DNA from: JABCZH01 sp963803775
GTDB lineage: Bacteria > Acidobacteriota > Terriglobia > Terriglobales > Acidobacteriaceae
Length of the DNA: 64,000 bases
Direction: 5' to 3'
NCBI GenBank assembly: GCA_963803775.1
Contig: CAWDNS010000002.1
Coordinates: forward strand, 310,001 to 374,000
Below the pieces are notes generated by a model. It was not told where the DNA came from and searched no databases. It saw nothing but the letters and a program-made list of their open reading frames with translations. Of the stretch, positions 54,453 through 62,798 are shown one piece after another. Positions within the stretch are counted from its first letter, which is position 1, and every line of letters begins with the position of its first letter. The position numbers and the translations under genes were made by a program.

Positions 54453-54599
54453 TGCTGATTCAAAACCCGAGACATCGTAGTCTGAGAGGTTGCATAGGTC
54501 AAACAAGATTAAGGTCTTAGATTGAATTTGAGATCTCGCCGTAGTTGGCAACGCACGTTAGTAACCTACCCAAAATCCGCGGGCCGTAAGATGATGAGT

Positions 54600-54620
54600 T
54601 TTCCGGCGTCCATCCGGAAA
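54600..54620 (+). promoter_or_regulatory. Hairpin TTTCCGG-N7-CCGGAAA overlapping the PilZ-gene ribosome site
   Basis: Arms TTTCCGG (54600-54606) and CCGGAAA (54614-54620) are perfect. The 3' arm contains the GGAAAG that would serve as the ribosome site of ATG 54628, so folding would hide it. Confidence 0.45.
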
Positions 54621-54627
54621 GACGAAC

Positions 54628-55221
54628 ATGGCTCAGAAGTTACTGGATGTTCTCATGTTAGGGCGTTGCTCCCATGAATTCTCCTGGCCGCGGCGGAGGA
54701 ATGACGGGGATTTCTATCAGGTTTGCCTGGTGTGTGCGGCGGAGTATAAGTACGACTGGAAGACGATGCGGCGCACCGAACGCGTGGAGCGCACGGCGCC
54801 TGAAGACTCTGCCGGGTCTACACCCACCCGCCGCCGCAGCCCCCACGTTCGCAAACCCACATGGGTGCCGCGCGCGCGCCGGCTCAAGCTGAATGCACCC
54901 GTCCGCTACCGGGTAAAAAACCTGGGAAGCTGGCATGAAGGCATTATTCAGAATCTGAGTCAGTCCGGGGTACTGGTGCAGGGTCCGCAGCGCTTCCCTG
55001 ATAACACGCTGGTAGAGATGGTGTTCGAGATGCCGGAAGAAATCTCCGGCCAGAAAAACAGCACCGTCCTATGCCAGGGACGAATCATCCGCACCAAAGA
55101 GACGCAAGAGACAAAGGACAATGCCGAGAACACTTGCCTGGCGGCCAGCATCCTCGACTACAAGTTCGTTCATCCCCGCAGCACGTCTACCGAAGGAAAA
55201 TCTTCCGAGTCGCCCGAATAA
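54628..55221 (+). CDS. PilZ-domain protein with N-terminal CxxC module
   Basis: A 197-residue cytoplasmic protein. An N-terminal zinc-like CxxC (FYQVCLVCAAEYKYDW, residues about 31-46) precedes a PilZ domain (about 80-190) with RRLKLNAPVRYRV and the NxSxxG motif NLSQSGVLVQG. PilZ domains bind c-di-GMP; here the N-terminal Arg motif is only partly conserved, so binding is plausible not certain. It lies near pilD and opposite the TPR gene. Translation may be gated by the hairpin over its ribosome site. Confidence 0.82.
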   Translation: MAQKLLDVLMLGRCSHEFSWPRRRNDGDFYQVCLVCAAEYKYDWKTMRRTERVERTAPEDSAGSTPTRRRSPHVRKPTWVPRARRLKLNAPVRYRVKNLGSWHEGIIQNLSQSGVLVQGPQRFPDNTLVEMVFEMPEEISGQKNSTVLCQGRIIRTKETQETKDNAENTCLAASILDYKFVHPRSTSTEGKSSESPE

Positions 55222-55259
55222 ATCACTAACAGCACCTCATGCGAGATCGGCCGACAAGA

Positions 55260-57398
55260 TTACTTGATCGGGCGATGGGGCAGTTGAGCTTCGATAGCCC
55301 GCAATCGTTCCGTGGATTGGCGCGCCGCTTCGGAATCAGGGTGAGTTTGCAGCACCGCCTGGTATTGCGCAACCGCATCCGGAAGCCGTCCGGGAAGTTT
55401 CGCCAGGGCATCTCCCAAATTCAGTTGGGTGTCGGGATCGTCGGGTTGAATGCGCAGCGCCGCCTGATATTCGGCAATCGCGTCCGGCAGCCGGCCGGGC
55501 ACTTGTGCCAGAGCGGAGGCCAGTAGTGCATGAGTCTGAGCGTCGTCCGGTTGCAGGCGCGACGCGGTTTGGAATTCGGAGATCGCGTCCGCAAGCCGAT
55601 CGGGCATTTGCATCAAGGCAATTCCCAGGTTGCTATGAGCTGGGGCGTAATCAGGTTGCAGCCGCAATGCGGTTTGGTATTCGGTGATCGCGTCGGGAAG
55701 CCGGCCCGGCATTTGCGAGAAAGCGTTGCCCAGGTTCATGTGCGCCTTCGCATAATCCGGTTGCAAGCGTAACGCAGCCTGGAACTCGGCAGCGGCATCG
55801 TTCAATCGCCCCGGCGTTTGCGCCAGGGCCATTCCGAGGTTGTTGTGGGCCAGCACGAAGCCGGGCTGAGTCTGCAATGCCGCCTGGAATTCCACAATGG
55901 CATCCGCCAAGCGTCCCGGCAGTTGCATCAGCAGACCGCCCAAACTGTCGTGAGCGATGGCATAGTCAGGGTTCAGTCTGATCGCGGCCTGATATTCGTC
56001 AATCGCCTCAGGCCGGCGGCCCGGGTCTTGCGCCAGGACGCCTGCTAGATTGTTGTGAGTCAACCAGCTCTCCGGATTACGATCCAGAGTGGCCCGGTAG
56101 AGAGTTTCGCTATCGCTGTACAAGCTGCTCTGTTGCCACGTCAATACGCTCAGAACCGCGAGCAACAAGACCCCAATCGCATTGCTGGCGGCTTTGCCTG
56201 AGATCCGCGGAATGCTTCGCATGATCAGGTACACCCCGGGAACAATGATCCCCAGGCTGGCCAGGTATTGAAAGTGGTCGGCCACGTAAGAAAACTTGAA
56301 GGGATAAACGTGCAAGAAGCCAAGCACCGGGAACAGAGTTCCCCCGAAGATGAGAAAGCCGCCCAACGGGCCGCGCCGGGCGAGGCCATCCGGACGCCGG
56401 GCCAGGATTAACAGTCCGGCCGCCAACGCCACGACGCCTAGCGGATAGAGATACTGCCACCAGACAGTGGGATCCGGCTGCCAATGTGGGTAGGAGAACA
56501 TTAGATCCGAGGGCCACACCATCTTGCCTACATAGAAGCAAACGATGCGCCCCGCCAGCAGGATGTGCTGGACCAATGTCAGCTGATAAGTCGCCCCTTC
56601 AGCGCCGATGAACGTTCGCTCCACCCAAGCTGTGAACAAGCCGGCGGTTGCGCCCAGCCCGAACCACGGCAGAAGCGGCCACACGTCGCGTCGCCATTCG
56701 ATGCGTCCCCGCTGCCACCAAAAGACCACCAGCAGCGCTGCGGGAAGCGTGGCCGTTACAGTTTTACTGAGCAGGGCCAGCAGGAACAGTCCGAGCGCCC
56801 ACAGATAGTGTGATCTTCGCCGGCTACGATCAAAATGCAGGTACATCAGCGCCGCCGCCAAATAGAACACTCCGGAAAGCGTGCTTTTCTGCTCCGAGAT
56901 CCATGCCACCGCTTCCACGCACACCGGGTGCAGAGCAAAAATGCAACCCGCCAGCCACGCGCCAGGCAGCTTGAGTCGTCGGACGATCAGCACGACTAAA
57001 CAGGCGGAGAAGGCATGCTGGATGAGGTTGGCAAGATGGTAGCCCAGCACGGCGTCTCCCCATAAACGGTGCTCGACCCAGAAAGCGCTGTGCAGCAGTG
57101 GATAGTACTGCTGCGTTGCACCCATCTGGAACCAGATTCGCCACAGGCCATGAAGGGATTGAAGCGCCGGGCCAGTGACGTGGGCGTCGTCATCCCAAAT
57201 GAAGCCGCCACGGAGCGCAGGCCAGTAAGCCAGGAAGGCCGCAAGAAAGATGGCCGCGAAAGTTGCTAAGTCTTGAAGAATCGCTCCCTGCGACGCGGGT
57301 GGCGGGGTGGTCCGATCTCGATTCCGACTCGATCCCGAGTGACGCTTGGGGGTTCTCGTAGCAATTTGTGAAGGCGTTGGCCTACCTGTCTGGCCCAA
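55260..57398 (-). CDS. TMTC-like multi-TM protein with tandem TPR repeats
   Basis: A 712-aa membrane protein. About 12 hydrophobic segments in the first 430 residues include FIWDDDAHVTGPALQSLHGLW near 68-88, the DD-loop of the TMTC/O-mannosyltransferase-like family (DUF1736-like), suggesting a lipid-linked sugar donor. The C-terminal half is a chain of about eight TPR units of 35 residues with the fixed PGRLxDAIxEYQxALRLQPD, more similar to one another than usual. TTG 57398 follows AGGAG by 7 nt. The reaction is inferred, not shown. Confidence 0.78.
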   Translation of the reverse strand: MGQTGRPTPSQIATRTPKRHSGSSRNRDRTTPPPASQGAILQDLATFAAIFLAAFLAYWPALRGGFIWDDDAHVTGPALQSLHGLWRIWFQMGATQQYYPLLHSAFWVEHRLWGDAVLGYHLANLIQHAFSACLVVLIVRRLKLPGAWLAGCIFALHPVCVEAVAWISEQKSTLSGVFYLAAALMYLHFDRSRRRSHYLWALGLFLLALLSKTVTATLPAALLVVFWWQRGRIEWRRDVWPLLPWFGLGATAGLFTAWVERTFIGAEGATYQLTLVQHILLAGRIVCFYVGKMVWPSDLMFSYPHWQPDPTVWWQYLYPLGVVALAAGLLILARRPDGLARRGPLGGFLIFGGTLFPVLGFLHVYPFKFSYVADHFQYLASLGIIVPGVYLIMRSIPRISGKAASNAIGVLLLAVLSVLTWQQSSLYSDSETLYRATLDRNPESWLTHNNLAGVLAQDPGRRPEAIDEYQAAIRLNPDYAIAHDSLGGLLMQLPGRLADAIVEFQAALQTQPGFVLAHNNLGMALAQTPGRLNDAAAEFQAALRLQPDYAKAHMNLGNAFSQMPGRLPDAITEYQTALRLQPDYAPAHSNLGIALMQMPDRLADAISEFQTASRLQPDDAQTHALLASALAQVPGRLPDAIAEYQAALRIQPDDPDTQLNLGDALAKLPGRLPDAVAQYQAVLQTHPDSEAARQSTERLRAIEAQLPHRPIK

Positions 57399-57603
57399 CG
57401 GGAATCTCCTAGGGGTGTCGAAAACCTCCGTAATTATAACCTTGTCTCAGTCCGTCAGTGCTCTATGAGCACGGGGGGCTCAAGTCGCGCTGGTTTGTGG
57501 TTGACCTTCTGTACACCGCCTTTCGTACCCTGCTTCCTGGTGCGGGAATCCCCGTATAATCAAGCAAAACCAGCGGAAATCTGCGTTCTAGACAAAGGAA
57601 ACC

Positions 57604-58524
57604 TTGGATCCGGCGTTGGCATTGGCGATGTTCGCTTTGGGGCTGGCTTTTGGCAGCTTCCTGAATGTGTGTATCTATCGGCTGCCACGGGGAAGGTCAG
57701 TGGTTAGTCCGGGCTCGGCCTGCCCACAATGCAAAGATCCCATTCGGTTTTATGACAATGTTCCGGTCCTCAGCTGGCTGGTTTTGAGAGGCCGCTGCCG
57801 GAATTGCCGGAACTGGATCTCGCCACGCTATCTGGTGGTCGAGTTACTCACCGGACTGCTCTTTCTTGCCTGCTATCAGCATTTTGGGCACACGCTAGCT
57901 ACCGTAAAGTACTGCACTTTCGGATTTCTGTTGCTGGGGTTGATTTTCACGGACGCTGAAACCCAGCTTCTGCCGGACAAGATGACGCTGACCGGGCTGG
58001 TTCTGGGATTGCTGTTTAGCCTGACAGTTCCAGTGAATGACCTGGTTTCACAACTGCTGCCGGGAATGATTTCCCTGCCGGCCTTCAGCACCTCTTGGCG
58101 ATGGCTGTCGCTGTTGGATGCGGTGACGGGAACGGTGGTTGGAGCGTCGTTCATTTACGGGGCAGGAGCCATCTATCTGCGGGCGCGCGGTGTGGAAGGC
58201 ATGGGCTTCGGCGATGTGAAGTTGATGGCGATGGTAGGGGCATTTCTCGGAGTGCGATTGACCATCTTTACCATCTTTGCCGGATCGATTGCGGGATCGT
58301 TATTCGGATTGTGGACGCTGATGGCAGTCTGGTTTAAGCGCACCCACCGACGGATGACACGGAACCATGAATCAGGCCGCGAGGCGCGGCGGCGGGCGTG
58401 GGGATCGGCCAACATCGCTATGCGGCACTTTCCCATGCCATTCGGAGTTTTCCTGGGCGGCGTGGCTATGATCGCACTCTTTTTCGGCAACCAGTTTATG
58501 CGCTGGTATTGGAGGTTGCTATGA
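57604..58524 (+). CDS. pilD: Prepilin peptidase / N-methyltransferase PilD
   Basis: Inner-membrane bifunctional enzyme that cleaves and N-methylates type IV prepilins (306 aa). The N-domain zinc Cys pairs CPQCKDP and RCRNCRNW, the aspartic-protease GDVK (FGDVKLMAMVGAFLG) and the first Asp (TDAETQLLPD) are all present, with eight or so membrane segments. TTG 57604 follows AAAGGAAA; TATAAT at 57555-57560 is the candidate -10. Complements pilB and pilT at the left end. Confidence 0.93.
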   Translation: MDPALALAMFALGLAFGSFLNVCIYRLPRGRSVVSPGSACPQCKDPIRFYDNVPVLSWLVLRGRCRNCRNWISPRYLVVELLTGLLFLACYQHFGHTLATVKYCTFGFLLLGLIFTDAETQLLPDKMTLTGLVLGLLFSLTVPVNDLVSQLLPGMISLPAFSTSWRWLSLLDAVTGTVVGASFIYGAGAIYLRARGVEGMGFGDVKLMAMVGAFLGVRLTIFTIFAGSIAGSLFGLWTLMAVWFKRTHRRMTRNHESGREARRRAWGSANIAMRHFPMPFGVFLGGVAMIALFFGNQFMRWYWRLL

Positions 58525-59381
58525 GAGTGTTGAGCAATCCCATGGTGTTGAGGATGGCGTACGCTGTGTTCGCCTCGGGTTTCGTATGCCTGCTGGGAAT
58601 CGGCTTGGGGCGCCGCTTACGCCGCATGTTTACGGAAACCGGGTCGCTTGGGGATGCGCGACCGGAGCCGGAACAGTTCCCGATGCACGCCTACAATGCG
58701 GTGATCCAGCAACTGAAGCAGCAGAAGCACGAGTTGGCAACCGCTCAACAAGCGGAACGGCGGCGAGCCAAGACATCAGAAAATATCAGCGCGGCAGTCC
58801 TTTCGCGGCTTCCCAGCGGAGTCATGTTTTTCGCCGCGAACGGCTTGGTGCGGCAGGCGAATACATCTGCCCGGCAGATTCTGGGATTCGCATCGCTGGC
58901 AGGAATGAGCGCGGGAGAGATATTTCGCGACGCAACTCTGGCTCCGGCGGAGGGCTTGCCATCTACGCTTACAGAAGCGATTGAAGCCGCCTTGCAGGGC
59001 GAAGTACTGGCCCGAGGGTTGCAAGCTTACTACCTAACGCCCGCAGGTGAACACCGCATCGTCGATATCACGATGACTCCCGTATTTACGGCGGCTGGAG
59101 ACACGCTGGGAGCGGCTTGCCTGATTAACGACAAGACCGAAATGGCGGAGATTCAGCAAGCACAGGAACTGCGCGGAGAAGTGTCCGCCGAGATGGCGCT
59201 GGCCTTGCGCACCTCGGTCGCGACCATTTCAGGATACGCGCGGCAACTGGCGACCAGGCGTGACCCCGAGCAGACGCAGCGCCTGGCGGAAGACATCATT
59301 TTGGAAGCGGCCCAATTGGACCACACCATTGGCGGGTTTCTGGCGGGTCCGAGATCCGCGAGCAATGCCGCAGGAGCTTAG
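58521..59381 (+). CDS. PAS protein with degenerate histidine-kinase dimerisation segment
   Basis: A 286-aa protein overlapping the pilD stop by 4 nt (ATGA), so cotranscribed. A membrane anchor (about 9-30), coiled-coil (about 58-85) and PAS domain (about 95-215) precede a segment resembling HisKA: LALRTSVATISGYARQLATR, where the usual SHELRTPL motif has lost His and Glu (Leu and Ala) and Pro. There is no ATPase domain. It probably senses or scaffolds rather than phosphorylates; a link to pilin processing is suggested only by position. Confidence 0.72.
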   Translation: MRVLSNPMVLRMAYAVFASGFVCLLGIGLGRRLRRMFTETGSLGDARPEPEQFPMHAYNAVIQQLKQQKHELATAQQAERRRAKTSENISAAVLSRLPSGVMFFAANGLVRQANTSARQILGFASLAGMSAGEIFRDATLAPAEGLPSTLTEAIEAALQGEVLARGLQAYYLTPAGEHRIVDITMTPVFTAAGDTLGAACLINDKTEMAEIQQAQELRGEVSAEMALALRTSVATISGYARQLATRRDPEQTQRLAEDIILEAAQLDHTIGGFLAGPRSASNAAGA

Positions 59382-59445
59382 TTTTTGATTAACGCCGATT
59401 CTTCTTTACAGAAGCGGGAAGACGGCAATTAAGGATGGAGCAACT

Positions 59446-60087
59446 ATGAAACGTGCATTCTTCGTTGTGCTGGCTGGAATTCTAATGGCGGGGCAGATGA
59501 CGTCAGTCGCGAGCGCCCAGGTGGCAAGCGCTACTCAGGAACCCTCGCTGGGCAGCTATGCCCGTGCGGTAAAGAAAGACAAGAAGGCGCAACCGACGCC
59601 GGCCAAGAAGTGGGATAACGATAACCTTCCCATGAACGACAAGATCAGCGTGGTGGGCAATGGTGCCACAGCTTCTGTGGATGAATCCGCCGCGCCGCTG
59701 AACGCATCGCCAACTGCGGCCAGTCCGACCGACAAAATGGCGGTACAGCCCGGCCAGTCGCAGGAACAACGGCAGGTCGTCTACGACCAGTGGCAGCAAA
59801 GAATAAACAATGAGCAATCCGAGGTCGACCTGTTGCAGCGCGAACTGGATGTGGATCAGAAGGAGTATCGTATACGCGCGGCCGCGTTCTACGCCGACGC
59901 CGGTGACCGCCTGCGCAACCAAGCAACATGGGATAAGGAAGACACAGACTACAAGCAGAAGATTGCAGAAAAGCAGAAAGCCCTGGATGAGGCTAAGCAA
60001 AAAGTAACGGACCTGCAGGAAGACGCCCGTAAGTCGGGTGTTCCGTCGTCGTCGCGCGAGGTCGCCCAGCCCGACGCTCAGCAGTAA
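59446..60087 (+). CDS. Secreted coiled-coil protein of unknown function
   Basis: Not recognised. A 213-aa protein with a signal peptide (RAFFVVLAGILMAGQ; cleavage near ASA-Q, about residue 25), a low-complexity Ala/Pro/Thr middle region (30-110) and a long charged coiled coil (about 110-195: SEVDLLQRELDVDQKEYR and KQKIAEKQKALDEAKQKV). A good ribosome site (GGATGGAG) precedes the ATG. A strong terminator follows. Perhaps a periplasmic scaffold. Confidence 0.75.
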   Translation: MKRAFFVVLAGILMAGQMTSVASAQVASATQEPSLGSYARAVKKDKKAQPTPAKKWDNDNLPMNDKISVVGNGATASVDESAAPLNASPTAASPTDKMAVQPGQSQEQRQVVYDQWQQRINNEQSEVDLLQRELDVDQKEYRIRAAAFYADAGDRLRNQATWDKEDTDYKQKIAEKQKALDEAKQKVTDLQEDARKSGVPSSSREVAQPDAQQ

Positions 60088-60103
60088 AGGCTGTTGCCCT
60101 TAG

Positions 60104-60132
60104 AGCCTCCGGCGCGAGCTGGAGGCTTTTTC
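60104..60132 (+). terminator. Intrinsic terminator after the secreted coiled-coil gene
   Basis: Stem AGCCTCC (60104-60110) / GGAGGCT (60121-60127) followed by TTTT then C. Lies 17 nt after the stop at 60087. The remaining part of the gap to 60335 (about 200 bp) holds nothing recognised. Confidence 0.8.
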
Positions 60133-60334
60133 TATGGGTGCGCTCAACCCAACCCGTTCTGGTATAGAAGTGGGGTGCTAGTTTCGTTCAATCCTCAGAA
60201 CGGAAAGCGAATGGACAGAATCGAAATATGGTTGGTGGGATGAAATGAGGTCGCGGCGATTTCGAATCCTCCGCGAGGTTTTGATGAACCACAACCCACG
60301 TGGGCTCTCGACTGAGCCTGCAGCGCGGAAGCGA

Positions 60335-62185
60335 TCAGAAAGCGAAATGAACACCGACGGTCGGAGCAAAGTTGTTGTTGCTGAAATAGGGGACGCCGGG
60401 CTTGTGAGGAATGGCGATGGCCAGACCGCCGTCCACCCAGGAATACGCAATTCCGGCAAAACCGTCGAAACGCTTGGTGAAGTGGTGATCCGCATAGAAA
60501 GACCCTTCGTTTAGGTTGCCCGCGCAGGAGCTACGGAAACCGGCTGACGGCGAGCAGGTCGGCGGAAGACGGAAGTCGTTCTGCCGCTGTTGATACCATG
60601 ACAAAGTGAAGTCGGTTTTGCTGCGGTAGGTGTACTTCGCGCCCGTCCACCAGATCTGCAGCAACTTTTGAGTGTCAAGATTGTTGTCTTCGACCCCGCT
60701 TAAGACATAACCGCCCTGGTCCGAGGCGCCAACGCCCAACGGGTTGTGCGGATTATTCTGCCAAATGTATTCGTAGCCGGCAAAAAACTTGAACGGGTCC
60801 CACGTATACTTGGCAGCGGCCATAATGGCGCGGTTGTCGGTCACGATGCCATATACGGTGTTGTTCGTGTCGATCAGATTGACCCCGCCGGTGATGGGGT
60901 TTGTATTGATGCTGTTGGTGCTCGACTGATAGGACGCCGTCGGACTCTGAGGCCCCAGCAGGGGGTTCAATACGCTGATCGCCTGGTTGTACTGTTGGAA
61001 GACGACGTCGGCAGAGAACTTCCCGTAGTCTCCGCCGAGGTCGAATCCATACGCGTTGTTGTGCGCCGACTCCGGAGTACAGGTGGCGGCAGTCCAGGCT
61101 CCGGAGGCTGAGTAACAGCCGGCAGAACCGTCGGCGAATTTATACATCGCGTCGAAATGGACCGGGCCATAGCTGAGGCGATACTTCAGGGCGTCGCCCC
61201 AACGGCTGTCCTCGGTGTCGCCGCCACCGGCCATGGTGCCGTTATACCCGATGTACGAAAAGGCATAGGCGCCGCCGGCCGGATCGTAACGGAGCATCGC
61301 ATCGGTGCCGAGAGAGCGCTGACGGCCGAAGGTTAGGGTGCCGAAATGCGTGGACGCTATACCGGCATAGATTTCGTCATTGAAGGGCTGGCCCGCGCGC
61401 GCGCCATCGATGGCGAACGAGTAGCTCTTCCTGGGAAGCCCGTTGTTCGCGGTCTGGGTAGCCGACGCGTTGGCGAGCAGGCCGGAATTCGGATTGATGC
61501 CAGTGGAAGCATTGAATACAACGGACCAGCCAGGCAGAAACTCTTCCTTGCCCCTGATCCCGAGGCCCGTCTGCTGCAGGTTGTTCGGTGCGACCACAAA
61601 TCGATGTTGATAGCCGTTTCGGTTCACCAGAGATTCGCCTTCATAGTTATAGCCGTTTACCGGTAAACCGTGGCTGACCCAGCCGACGCCGATGTCATAC
61701 GCACCGTATAGCGTGATGCCGTGCCAGGTTAGCGTGCAATCGGTGGTGGCGAACTCGTGGCCGCTCGCGCAGACGTCGGGGGTGGTCCGCTGCATCGTAA
61801 TGTCGACCGTGGCGTCCTGGCCAGCCGCCAAACTGATTCCCGTGCGCGTTTCATCCGCGAACCCTTCTTTTGCTGCACGAATCTCGAAGCGCCCCAGAGG
61901 CAGGCCGGCCGCCTGATAGTGCCCCCCGCGGTCGGTTGCGATCGTGCGCGTTGCGCCTGTGTCGACGTTCCTGATTGTCACTGCGACATAGCGAAGGGCG
62001 GCGCCGCTATGGTCCGTCACCACGCCGGAAAGGCTCGCTCCCGTACCTGACCGAGAGCTTGCGGTTGTCGATGAACCTCCGGTTTGGGCGTCGGGAGTAA
62101 CGAGGGCTGCATCGCTGTCCTGGGCAAAGCACAATGTTGATAGACAGAAAGCCACGGTTGCGAGGAACAAAGCAGTCTTGCTCAT
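60335..62185 (-). CDS. Porin with N-terminal carboxypeptidase-regulatory-like domain
   Basis: Outer-membrane barrel protein (616 aa). A signal peptide (SKTALFLATVAFCLSTLCFAQ) leads into a CarboxypepD_reg-like beta-sandwich (about 55-145: LSGVVTDHSGAALRYVAVTIRN, GHYQAAGLPLGRFEIRAAKEGF), then a Gram-negative porin barrel with TLYGAYDIGVGW, FGRQRSLGTD and a terminal Phe (VGVHFAF) that fits Bam recognition. ATG 62185 follows GGAGGCGGAA. Its promoter has TTGACA-N18-TACACT. Substrate is not known; the divergent TOBE regulator hints at an oxyanion. Confidence 0.85.
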   Translation of the reverse strand: MSKTALFLATVAFCLSTLCFAQDSDAALVTPDAQTGGSSTTASSRSGTGASLSGVVTDHSGAALRYVAVTIRNVDTGATRTIATDRGGHYQAAGLPLGRFEIRAAKEGFADETRTGISLAAGQDATVDITMQRTTPDVCASGHEFATTDCTLTWHGITLYGAYDIGVGWVSHGLPVNGYNYEGESLVNRNGYQHRFVVAPNNLQQTGLGIRGKEEFLPGWSVVFNASTGINPNSGLLANASATQTANNGLPRKSYSFAIDGARAGQPFNDEIYAGIASTHFGTLTFGRQRSLGTDAMLRYDPAGGAYAFSYIGYNGTMAGGGDTEDSRWGDALKYRLSYGPVHFDAMYKFADGSAGCYSASGAWTAATCTPESAHNNAYGFDLGGDYGKFSADVVFQQYNQAISVLNPLLGPQSPTASYQSSTNSINTNPITGGVNLIDTNNTVYGIVTDNRAIMAAAKYTWDPFKFFAGYEYIWQNNPHNPLGVGASDQGGYVLSGVEDNNLDTQKLLQIWWTGAKYTYRSKTDFTLSWYQQRQNDFRLPPTCSPSAGFRSSCAGNLNEGSFYADHHFTKRFDGFAGIAYSWVDGGLAIAIPHKPGVPYFSNNNFAPTVGVHFAF

Positions 62186-62213
62186 TTCCGCCTCCAGAGT
62201 TACGGGAACCGGA

Positions 62214-62243
62214 AGTGTACACAAGCGACGGTTATGCTGTCAA
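62214..62243 (-). promoter_or_regulatory. Promoter of the porin gene
   Basis: Read leftward: TTGACA (62238-62243), 18-bp spacer, TACACT (62214-62219). Expected start near 62207 gives a 22-nt leader that holds the GGAGG site of ATG 62185. Confidence 0.7.
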
Positions 62244-62249
62244 AATATG

Positions 62250-62263
62250 TGCAGTTAAATGCA
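62250..62263. promoter_or_regulatory. Candidate operator, near-palindromic TGCAGTTAAATGCA
   Basis: Twelve of 14 positions are symmetric. It lies between the two divergent promoters of porin and regulator, so one protein bound here could act on both. Confidence 0.4.
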
Positions 62264-62298
62264 ATTACACCGGCTATGAGAGGCGGTAATGAAGCATG

Positions 62299-62327
62299 TT
62301 GACCGTTCCTTTCGCTGACTGTACGAT
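62299..62327 (+). promoter_or_regulatory. Promoter of the TOBE-domain regulator gene, apparently leaderless
   Basis: TTGACC (62299-62304), 17-bp spacer, TACGAT (62322-62327), then 8 nt to ATG 62336. No ribosome site is seen. This is the clearest of the leaderless candidates. Confidence 0.65.
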
Positions 62328-62335
62328 TTTGACCG

Positions 62336-62770
62336 ATGGGAAGGAATGTAAAATCCGGACGGAAGGCTGGAGAGTTGCTGAAGCTTCGCGACGCGGCTTT
62401 GCAGCTCGGGATCAGCTTTCCCACCATCAAACAGTGGATCTATAAGAAGAAGATTCGCAGCATTCAGACTGCGGGAGGGCATCATCGCATTCCCCAGAGT
62501 GAACTGGACCGCCTGCTTTTCAGAACGCGGGGCAGAAACGAAGAGGAACGCAGGCAGATCATCCGCCGGGTCAGCGGACGGAATCAACTGGTTGGGAGAA
62601 TCGATGCAGTCCGGATTAGCGGCTTGATGGCGGAAATAAAGATTTCGATCGGCGGCCAACAGATCACTTCGATTATCACGGCAACCTCCGCGCGTGAAAT
62701 GCAGCTCAAGCCAGGGCAGACTGCGGCAGCCCTCATCAAGGCGACTGAAGTAATGATCCTGCGGGTCTGA
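62336..62770 (+). CDS. MerR/excisionase-type HTH regulator fused to TOBE (molbindin) domain
   Basis: A 144-aa predicted transcription factor. Residues about 14-65 are an HTH_17/MerR-like winged helix (LKLRDAALQLGISFPTIKQW, then SIQTAGGHHRIPQSELDRL). Residues about 80-144 are a TOBE/Mop domain (NQLVGRIDAVRISGLMAEIK, ITATSAREMQLKPGQTAAALI) that in relatives binds molybdate or tungstate. This HTH-TOBE layout suggests a one-component oxyanion sensor. It is divergent from the porin. A TTG at 62378 is a less likely start. Confidence 0.82.
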   Translation: MGRNVKSGRKAGELLKLRDAALQLGISFPTIKQWIYKKKIRSIQTAGGHHRIPQSELDRLLFRTRGRNEEERRQIIRRVSGRNQLVGRIDAVRISGLMAEIKISIGGQQITSIITATSAREMQLKPGQTAAALIKATEVMILRV

Positions 62771-62798
62771 CAGCGGAAAAACATCAGTTCCCTGCCGG

